A stretch of 64,000 nucleotides of DNA, taken from Yamagishiella unicocca. Its lineage: Eukaryota; Chlorophyta; Chlorophyceae; Chlamydomonadales; Volvocaceae. Below the pieces are notes generated by a model. That model searched no databases. It saw only the letters and a program-made list of their open reading frames with translations, and was not told where the DNA came from. Each line of letters begins with the position of its first letter. The first letter of the stretch is position 1. Positions 55,633 to 64,000 of this stretch are shown one piece after another. Position numbers and translations under genes: made by a program. Location of the stretch: the NCBI GenBank assembly GCA_003116995.1, contig BDSL01000017.1, forward strand, positions 744,001 to 808,000, written 5' to 3'.

Positions 55633-55714
55633 GCACCTGTGGCCGAGTGGTTAAGGCGCGGCCCTGCTAAGGCCGTGGGGTCTCCCCGCGTGCGTTCGAA
55701 TCGCATCGGGTGCG
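55633..55714 (+). tRNA. tRNA-Ser (GCT), copy 4
   Basis: Mature sequence identical to copies 2 and 3. TTTTT terminator at 55723-55727. Confidence 0.96.
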
Positions 55715-56224
55715 TCGAATCGTTTTTAATTGCTCGCATTGAAGCGTGCGCATTCATCAGCAGGTTCTGATAGTCGGTCTGCAAAAGGATTTCGTGCGTG
55801 GCAGGATGCATACGAATGGTATGGTCGATTAACAAGCCTGCGAAACAGCGGCAGAGCTGCAGCACAGCAAGGGCGCAGCGTAATGAGTTCAGAGGGATGA
55901 TGGCGCAGTTGGTGATCCGATCAGTTGTTCCAGTTGTACCCTACATCAGTCAGAGAATTTGTGTCACCTCTTGCACCCTCCTGCACCCTCCTTCATGTTG
56001 GAGGCCATGGAGGCAACGCACTGCAAGCCAACGCGACATGCAAACAATTTGGGATTATGCAATCCCGTTGGGTTCCACGTCAACCGTGAGCTGGTACGGC
56101 AACGGTTCCGCTTCCGCTGGCTGTAATAATTTAAGCATCTACACTGAACTATGTTTTCTAGGAAATTGAAGCTGAAACAGTATACTGCAGCTGCAGTATC
56201 ACAGCCTTGGTGTAAAACCTACGA
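55715..56224. promoter_or_regulatory. Intergenic region upstream of the carboxypeptidase gene
   Basis: No open gene. A perfect 18-bp palindrome ATACTGCAGCTGCAGTAT lies at 56181-56198, about 27 bp before the start codon. It could be a transcription factor site, but this is inference. No clear TATA box was identified. Confidence 0.3.
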
Positions 56225-59200
56225 ATGCGTCTGGCGAGGCCGCTGCTGCACGGGCTGCTGCTAGCAGCAGCAGCCTGCAGTTTTGCTACCGGAGCTTTCG
56301 GACAGAGCAGTCGGCTGGTTGAGAAGGAAATCCACCTTCCTCTTGACCCTGTACTCTCCGACACGCCCCTTGTCGACCCGCCTAAGCGTATCGCGGGGTA
56401 TTTCAAGCTCAACAGGTAAATTATAAATTATATGGCAACGCCAAGAAACAAGGATAACATTCATATCTTCGTGCCATGGCTTCTGGCGCAGGACTCACGA
56501 TGCACGGATGTTCTACTTCTACTTTCAGTCAAGGCATGCGCCTGCTACGGATCCCTTAGTTTTATGGATGACAGGTGAAATTCGTCGACACGTCTAGGGC
56601 TTAACAACCAGCGACGGTCTGGAGCGTCTGTCTCCAGTCGGCCCCAATCTTGCGTGATTTTTCATTTAAACTATGGCTTAGGACAAACTCAAGAAAGTTA
56701 AGATGCAGATCGTGGAGCGCGGTAACGGTGTGTGTGGCGGGTGCCTGAACCACACGGTCTGCAGTTTACGGGGACGACGCGGAAAGCCTTCCGCGATGTG
56801 GGTCGGCTGGCTTGACCTACGGAGCGCGCTGTAGCAGTAGAATCCTGGCCGAAAGCGGTTGGCTTCGTTCACAGGCTGCGAGCGAGGGCCCGGGGCTTGG
56901 CCTTCGTGGCCCTTCTCTCCCTCTTCCTCCCCTCCCCCCCCCCGGGGCCCCGACAATTTGCGCGCTGCAAGCTGGCAGAGCGCCCCGTATGATGAAGTGC
57001 ACGCACGTGAGAAGCCACGCTGATTTGAAATTTGGAATTCCTCCTCTGCAGCCATGATCCTTCCTCCTCCCTCCTTCCTTTCAAAAGCACAATCCTGTTC
57101 CCTGCGCCGCCGACCTACCGCTCCCCCACCCCATGCCGCTCTAGAGACCGTACGCTGCAAGATCCCACCTCCGCAGACCTGTGTTCATCCCTTGCCCCTC
57201 CCGGCCCCGCCCCCTGCCGCCCTTGCCCCGCCGCCCCGCTTTGATCTTTCAGGCGGTCCCGGCTGCAGCAGTGAGATCGCAATCTTCTACGAGAACGGGC
57301 CTTACTTCATCAACAACGACACACGGACGCTCACCGAGACCCAGTTCGGCTGGGACACCTACCACAACATGATCTTTGTGGACCAGCCCATCGGCACGGG
57401 GTTCTCGTACAGCGAGGTACGGATGTCGGTTTTCGGTTGGTCGTTGCCGGTACTCTGGAGGAGTGCGCCCAGGGCGGGGCTGTGGGGCGGGAGCTGCTGC
57501 CCTTGGGTCGCAGCGCAAAGGCTGAGGGGGGGGGGGCGCCATCCCTGGAGCTTTGGATTCCAATCTTCAAGGAGCGGTTCAGGAAACCAGTGCGGCGAAG
57601 AGGTAGGTGCCTAGGCGCCGCTCGCGCACCCGCCAACGCACCCACCCACCCGGCTGGCACCACTCGCGCGCCCACCCACCCGGCTGGCACCACTCGCGCG
57701 CCCACCCACCCGGCTGGCACCACTCGCGCGCCCACCCACCCGGCTGGCACCACTCGCGCGCCCACCCACCCGGCTGGCACCACTCGCGCGCCCACCCACC
57801 CAGTCGGTCACCCGCCTATCCTCCCTTCCCTCGCCTCCCCTCCCCTGCCCTCCCTCACCCCTTACCTTGCGCCCCTTCCGCCTACCTACCTCGCCCCTGC
57901 ACCTCTACGCCCCACCCCGCTTTCCTCACAAACCAGCGGCACCGCTAGTATTGCTTTTCCATTTCCACACGAGTGTCGCAATACGTGCTCCTACACTGTC
58001 CCTGCCCGTGTCGCTGCCCGTGTTTCTTCGTTACGGCAATTCGCTCCGCGTCCCGCCCCGCTTCGACAGGACTGGCGGGACCGCGTGTTTAACGAGAAGG
58101 TGGTTGGCGAAGACATGCTGGACTTCCTGTACGAGTTTTACCAAGGTGGGCGGACGAGCGGACGGGGTCAGGAGGGGGACGGGGTCAGGAGGGGGACGGT
58201 GTCAGGAGGGGGACGGTGTCAGGAGGGGGACGGGGTCAGGAGGGGGACGGGGTCAGGAGGGGGACGGTGTCAGGAGGGGGACGGGGTCAGGAGGGGGACG
58301 GTGTCAGGAGGGGGACGGTGTCAGGAGGGGGACGGTGTCAGGAGGGGGACGGTGTCAGGAGGGGGACGGTGTCAGGAGGGGGACGGTGTCAGGAGGGGGA
58401 CGGTGTCAGGAGGGGGACGGTGTCAGGAGGGGGACGGGGTCAGGAGGGGGACGGGGTCAGGAGGGGACGGGGTCAGGAGGGGGACGGGGTCAGGAGGGGG
58501 ACGGTGTCAGGAGGGGGACGGGGTCAGGAGGGGGACGGTGTCAGGAGGGGGACGGGTCAGGAGGGGGACGGTGTCAGGAGGGGGACGGTGTCAGGAGGGG
58601 GACGGTGTCAGGAGGGGGACGGTGTCAGGAGGGGGACGGTGTCAGGAGGGGGACGGTGTCAGGAGGGGGACGGTGTCAGGAGGGGGACGGTGTCAGGAGG
58701 GGGACGGTGTCAGGAGGGGGACGGTGTCAGGAGGGGGACGGTGTCAGGAGGGGGACGGTGTCAGGAGGGGGACGGTGTCAGGAGGGGGACGGTGTCAGGA
58801 GGGGGACGGTGTCAGGAGGGGGACGGTGTCAGGAGGGGGACGGTGTCAGGAGGGGGACGGTGTCAGGAGGGGGACGGTGTCAGGAGGGGGACGGTGTCAG
58901 GAGGGGGACGGTGTCAGGAGGGGGACGGTGTCAGGAGGGGGACGGTGTCAGGAGGGGGACGGTGTCAGGAGGGGGACGGGGTCAGGAGGGGGACGGTGTC
59001 AGGAGGGGGACGGGGTCAGGAGGGGGACGGTGTCAGGAGGGGGACGGTGTCAGGAGGGGGACGGGGTCAGGAGGGGGACGGTGTCAGGAGGGGGACGGGG
59101 TCAGGAGGGGGACGGTGTCAGGAGGGGACGGTGTCAGGAGGGGACGGTGTCAGGAGGGGGACGGGTCAGGAGGGGGACGGTGTCAGGAGGGGGACGGTGT

Positions 59201-62200
59201 TCTTAGCAGCCCCAGGAATCGGAATGAATGGGGGAGACGGCGGAGGGAAGGATAGATAGCGAGGAGACGGGGCGACAGGGATAGAGGAGACGGGGGAGGG
59301 AGGGATAGAGGAGACGGGGGGTTGGGCGAGAAGACCCGGTTACACGACATGGGAAACGGAGGACAAAAACTAACTGGCGAGTAGGCTGCGGACACGCGGT
59401 GCGCATGCCGGGAAAGTTGGGTTGACTACATACACACCCACATACACACTCCAGGGTCGCCCCACACCGGCCCTCCCCGCCTCCCGCGTGTACCAAACGT
59501 TCTTTAATCGGTTATATTTTTCGGTGCTTTCGGTGCCGACCCACGGGTCGCCTCTCCTTCCGCCCCTCGCTCCCCGCCACGGGCTAGCCCACGGGCTTTC
59601 CATACCCCTCCTTCCCCGCCCCTCCCCGCCCCTCCCCGCCCCTCCCCGTCCCTCTCCAACCCCCCCTCCCCCCCCGTCCCCTCCTCCGCAGCGCACCCGG
59701 AGATGCTGGACAACGACTTCTTCGTCACCGGGGAGTCGTACGCGGTGAGCGTGACATGCCGTGGGGGCTGGGGGGGAATCTCCTCGCGCCTACTGCATGG
59801 GGGGGTGCGGGGGGGGGGGGCGGTGCCGGCCGGGATGGGCGGGGGCTGGCCGGTGCCGGCCGGGATGCGGGGGGGTCGAGGAAGACCCGTGGATGCCAGG
59901 AAAAACCGGGATGCGGGGGGGGTTGCTCGGTGCCGGCCGGGATGCGGGAGGGGGGTGGGCCGGTGCTGGCCGGGATGGGGGGGATGGGGTAATGCCCGGT
60001 GCCGGCCGGGATGCGGTGGTTACCCAAAAACCCTTATGCGCCGGGCGGACCCTTATGCGCCAGGCGGTTTCTACCCTCCACTTCCCATGTCGTGTAACCT
60101 GGTCTCCCCCCCCCGCCAAACCCTAAACCCCAGGGCCACTACGTCCCCGCCGTCTCCTCAGCGATCTACCGTGCCAACGAGCTAGGCCAGGGACCCATCA
60201 CCATCCCCCTGCGCGGTCTCGCCATTGGCAACGGCCTCACCGCGCCGTCCGTGCAGTTCCCCGCCTATGCCGACTACGCCTTCATGAACGGCCTCATCAG
60301 CAAGGGGGTGAGCAGCTGGCTCGGCAGCCGCCACGAAGCACGCACACACACACGCGGCTCAGCTCAGCATACTTAAAACACACACACACGCGCACACACG
60401 CGCTGTCCCGACTGTTGCTCTATCGTGTGTTTTTCGAGGATGAGCGGTGGCTCGTCACCCCCCCCCCTGGACCACCCGGACGCCGACGAGATTCGCCGGC
60501 GGTCGTTGTGGGGGACCCCACGGCCAGGGCCCCCAGTAGTCGGTTTTCATCCTCTCTTACTCCTCGCTGAAGTGCCGGCCAACGGGTTTCCTCTCTCTAC
60601 TACATCCCCCAGGAGTGCCTGTACATGTGGTCTAGGTCCCGCCGGCGGCGGCGCTTGAAGTTGTTAGGGGAAGGAGATCCCGGAAGGCCACATAGCCTGA
60701 CCCATTTGACCTGACCCGACCTGTCACACCTAGCGTGCCGTCCCCAAGAACTAAGAACCCAGAACCCCCAGAACCCAGAACAGGACCCAGGACCCCCAGA
60801 ACCCAGAACCCAGAACAGAACCCAGGACCCCCAGAACCCAGAACCCCAGAACCCAGGACCCCCAGAACCCAGAACCCCCTCCGCCCCTCCGAGCGGGCCG
60901 GGGGGGTATGGGCCCTGGGCTTCCTCTCGTACCGGAAGGGCGGGGGGTATGGTCCTGGGTGCCCACGCGTTTCCTCTCGTACCCTCGCGCGTCTCGCCGC
61001 ACCCCCCCCCCCCCGCCCGGTTCTTTATGAAACCCTCCCCCGCCCGCCGCCCTTCGCCTTTCGGCCCACCCTCTGCTACGACCCGTCATAAAACCGGGTT
61101 TTCTCGCGACCCCCTCCCGCCTACCCCAACCCCTCATCCCGGCCCCCCTCCTCCCGCGGGGGGGTACATTTAATAGTTCGGTTACTCGACGTGGGAAGCG
61201 TAGCTAGTGCATACGGGTGACCGAAGGGGGGGGGGGTCCGGGACTACTCGCCAGCTAGTTCCCCCCCTCCTATCCCTATGTCGCGAAACCGGGTCTCCTT
61301 GCCCCCCTTGTCCCGCCCCGCCCGCCGGCCCTCCCTGGCGCGCAAAGCTCCACGACAGCATCCACTTCTGGATGCCGCTCTGCCGCTGGGGCGCCGAGTT
61401 CTGCGACTCGCACGACTGGCGGCTGCCCTGCGTGCTGGCGCTGGAGGTGTGCCAGCTGGTCAGCTTCCAGCGGATCCTGGCGGCGAACCCCGGGATCAAC
61501 GTGTACGACATCACCAAGCAGTGTGAGGGCGCGCTGTGCTACGACATGTCGGCGGCGGACGAGTTCCTGAACCGGCCGGAGACGCGCGCGGCGCTGGGGG
61601 TGGGCGAGCGGCAGTGGGAGGAGTGCGACATGGGGGTCAATGGCGACTTCATGGGTGAGTGCGGGCAGGGAGGGGAGGGGGGTTTTTGGTAAGAGAGTCC
61701 GCGAATCCACGGCCGAAAAACCGAGGGCGGTGAAGGTGGTGGTCCAGCGGAGCGGCGAGGGGAGGGGGGAGGTGGGGAGGGAGGGGGGGAGGGGGGAGAG
61801 CGTAGGTAATGAGGAGGGGATGGCATAAGAACCGTTTACGCGACATGGATAGGGGAGCTGGCGCATTGTCTTCGTCGCAGGGAGGGAGGGAGGAAGGGAG
61901 GGGGGTTACAGAAAAAAGGGGGGGTCCGGCGAGTTGATGGGTATTGTGGAAAGCCCGTGGGTCAGGAAGCCGAATAGTCGTCGATGGAGGAGGGTCGGTG
62001 GGTGACAGGGCGGGAAGTGAGGAAACCCTTGTACCGACAATGGAGGAAACGCAATCGAGACGTTTTGTTTGAGTTCTTCCGGCAGTCAACCCAAGTCCAA
62101 TAGCATGCGCGCGCGGTCGAGTGTCCGAAGCCTATGCGCCAGCTACACTCCCATGTCGAGTAACCGATTCTTTTCTGTAAACCCCCATCCCCCCCCCACC

Positions 62201-63297
62201 CCCACGGGTCTCCCTCGAACCCCAACCCCACCAGGCGACTGGCTCCGGTCGTACGACAAGCTGCTTCCCGCCATGCTGGAGGACGGCATACGTGTCATGA
62301 TCTACGCGGGTGATCTGGATCTCATTTGCAACTGGGTCGGCAACGAGCGGTGAGGGTGGTGGCGTGAAAACCGTTGACACGAAAAAGACAGGATAGTGGG
62401 CGCATGGTCGGCAACGAGCGATGAGGAGAAAGGCGGGGGCCCATGAGAGGAAAACCCCTGAGGGGCAAGGGTAGGGGGGGCGCGTAAAGGCCCGGTTACA
62501 CGACATGGGTAGTGTAGCTGGCGCATAGGGGCGAGGGGAGGGGGGTGGGTGCCGGGGCGCGGCCGACGACGACGAGGGTGATGGCGATGGGTGGCCTATG
62601 TGGTATGACGCGGTAGGCGGGGATGCGGGAGGGGGATGGCGAGGGTGATGGCGATGGGTGGCCTATGTGCCTATGTGCCACATACACACCCTTCCCGCCT
62701 CCCCCGGGCCCCGACCCGGGTGCCTCATTGCTGCTGCCACCACCGCCGCCACAGTCTGCAGCTCCGGGGTTGTGGCAAGAGTGTCCGAGGAATGACGAAG
62801 GTCCAGTTGTGGTGCTGACGTGGCACTCGTGGGTCTCCGCGAGACCCTCGCGGAGACCATCGCGCCACACCGCACACGCCGCCGCGCACCACCGGCCCCA
62901 TAGTCACCTGGCCGCTGTTTGGAATGGTCGCAATGGAGTGTGTATTGGCCCTCCCCCTCCTCTCCCACCCCAAAAGAGAAACAGTCACTGTTCTCCCGCT
63001 CATACCTTCCTCTTTTTTCTGCTGTCGTTTCCTCGCTCAAACCCTCCCCCCCTTTGTTGTTTGTTTATTTTTATACACCGCCACCCATCAACCCACCCAC
63101 CAACTCACCCTCCAACCCACCCACCAACCCACCCACCACCCCCTCCCTTCGTGTCCTTCAGCTGGGTGGACGCGCTGGAGTGGGAGCAGTCGGAGGGGTG
63201 GCCCACAGTGCTGCCGGTGGAGTGGAAGGCGACGGAGGCGGCGGCGGGCACCGTTCGGGAGCTGGGGCCGCTGTCATTCGTGCGGGTCTACAACGCG
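56225..63297 (+). CDS. Serine carboxypeptidase (peptidase S10), 5' nine exons; 3' end outside window
   Basis: Secretory or vacuolar exopeptidase removing C-terminal residues. Exons: 56225-56415, 56492-56574, 57253-57416, 58070-58145, 59692-59744, 60134-60307, 61348-61654, 62235-62349, 63162-63297, together 433 residues. The N-terminus is a signal peptide (hydrophobic [17 protein letters not shown]). GGPGCSS (oxyanion/substrate loop) spans the exon 2/3 join. [12 protein letters not shown], the nucleophile motif FVTGESYA (Ser about residue 187), GHYVPA, the [10 protein letters not shown] segment and [10 protein letters not shown] (catalytic Asp about residue 378) are all present. The last exon ends SFVRVYNA; the catalytic His (GHMVP-type) exon must lie right of 64000. 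INVYDI and the short linker resemble plant CPY-like SCPL48/49 enzymes. Intron phases are mixed. Confidence 0.93.
57645..57803. repeat. 30-bp tandem repeat in carboxypeptidase intron 3
   Basis: Five to six units of CACCCACCCGGCTGGCACCA followed by CTCGCGCGCC, nearly exact. Confidence 0.9.
58160..59200. repeat. 17-bp minisatellite, about 60 copies, in carboxypeptidase intron 4
   Basis: Unit GGTGTCAGGAGGGGGAC, with GGGGTCAGGAGGGGGAC variants clustered at both ends and a homogeneous core (about 58560-58975). It fills two thirds of the intron 58146-59691. G-rich on the transcribed-sense strand. All three frames are open across it, which is a repeat artefact. Confidence 0.95.
59800..60020. repeat. 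GGTGCCGGCCGGGATGCGG tandem units
   Basis: Six or so imperfect units in intron 59745-60133. One is interrupted by a short inverted piece of module R1 (GAGGAAGACCCGTGGATGCC, 59879-59898). Confidence 0.75.
60765..60885. repeat. GAACCCAGAACCCCCA short tandem array
   Basis: Irregular 7-16 bp units in intron 60308-61347. The same intron has CA-rich tracts near 60345-60405. Confidence 0.8.
61818..62412. repeat. Intronic R2 modules in the carboxypeptidase gene
   Basis: Inverted diverged copy at about 61818-61868, forward copy at about 62117-62180 in the same intron, and inverted copy at about 62358-62412 in the next intron (GCGTGAAAACCGTTGACACG ... GGCGCATGGTCGGC). The last is very close to the inverted copy in IF-2 at 3452-3520; both lie just after a splice donor. 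Confidence 0.6.
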
Positions 63298-64000
63298 GTG
63301 CGCGCCGGGGTGGGACGTGGCTAGCTGCCCGGGGTGGGACGTGGCTATCTGCCCGGCGTGACGTGGCGCGTCGGGGGCCGCGGGTCGGGCCTTATGCACC
63401 CCCGGCCCCAGCTCGGCTAATGCGAAGGAGGGGGGAACGGGTGGTGTGTGTTTGGGGCTGCAGGCCGTGGCACGGGGCATGGGTATGGCGGTTGGGGGTT
63501 TGGGGGTTTGGATTGCTGAGTTACAGCAGTCGCACGCACCGCGCACATTGGCTGTTGGGTAACGAAAACAGCGGAGCCAGGCGTTTTCGCTTCTGAGCTT
63601 GATTGCAGACACATTGCAGCGTGCTGAATTGCCCTAATCGGCCTGCCTTCCAAGGATCATCCCAGCCCTGCGCTAGTCGTGCTGACGTTGCGGCCCTAGG
63701 CCTTTTGGTCCCGGACCTTGCCCCTCCGCCCATTACAGCGCCCCCCCACACCCCAGTTCTCCAGCAACGTCTGTCCTAAACGGTTTTTTCTCGCATCCAC
63801 GGGTCTTCCTCACCCCCCCCCCACCCACACACACACACACCCCATTGGCTCACGGGTTTCCTCGCCACCCCCGCCTCCTTCCTCCACAAGCAACCGCTGC
63901 CTTGCTCCTCCCTTCCTGCCTCCCGCACCTCCTCCCCCCGGTCGATTCACCTGTGTTTTTCTCTCCCCTCCCGCTCCTCCCGCTCCCCCCTCCTCCCCCC
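63298..64000. other. Carboxypeptidase intron 9, continues past the window
   Basis: Starts GTGCGC after codons for VYNA. Contains repeat module R1 short copy at 63751-63811 (CCCCAGTTCTCCAGC ... CACGGGTCTTCC). No exon with the His motif is present, so at least 703 bp of intron remain in view. Confidence 0.6.

Noticed and set aside
57437..59259. Three long plus-strand open frames (up to 589 codons) across 57.4-59.3 kb
   Set aside because: They are translations of a 17-bp minisatellite that is open in all frames and lies in an intron of the carboxypeptidase gene, between well-supported exons 3 and 5.

Overview
This is nuclear DNA from a GC-rich, intron-rich eukaryote. The best guess is a chlorophyte green alga, probably Chlamydomonadales. 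The reasons are a nuclear gene for a plastid-type bacterial IF-2, short GC-rich exons separated by long C- or G-rich introns, many GT/minisatellite tracts, and a mixed load of LINE, SINE, TRIM, Harbinger and hAT elements. The species cannot be fixed from the window alone.

Two host protein genes lie at the edges, both on the + strand and both cut by the window. At 89-10530 are the last 15 exons of an organellar (most likely chloroplast) translation initiation factor IF-2. At 56225-63297 are the first nine exons of a secreted or vacuolar serine carboxypeptidase (S10); its last exon or exons, including the catalytic His, lie past the right edge.

The 45 kb between them is a transposon- and tRNA-rich island. 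From left to right: tandem repeats and unassigned DNA (10.5-13.5 kb); a PIF/Harbinger transposase gene with its DDE residues (13.5-15.0 kb) and a possible accessory protein (15.4-15.9 kb); unassigned DNA with direct repeats (16-19.6 kb); a 1.14 kb Harbinger-type MITE with TTA target duplications (19.6-20.7 kb); a decayed Gypsy pol fragment (about 21.3-21.9 kb); a complete 372-bp TRIM retroelement (21975-22346); then a SINE and a LINE 3' end (22.35-23.07 kb), minisatellites (23.3-25.8 kb), a truncated LINE ending 75 bp before tRNA-Lys(CTT) (28838), a foldback MITE, a stack of SINE and LINE copies ending 75 bp before tRNA-Ser(GCT) (33360), a hAT transposase gene (34.0-36.3 kb), and two almost identical full-length 7.4 kb LINEs in tail-to-tail inverted orientation (37404-44768 and 48039-55432). 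Three more tRNA-Ser(GCT) genes (44978, 47368, 55633) and fragments of a second LINE family lie between and beside these LINEs.

The most interesting signal is the link between the retroelements and the tRNA genes. All five tRNA genes have a minus-strand LINE or SINE copy whose 5' end stops 53-80 bp upstream of the mature tRNA. The intervening DNA differs at every locus, so these look like independent insertions. This suggests a LINE, and a SINE it may mobilise, that integrate at a fixed distance and orientation upstream of Pol III genes.
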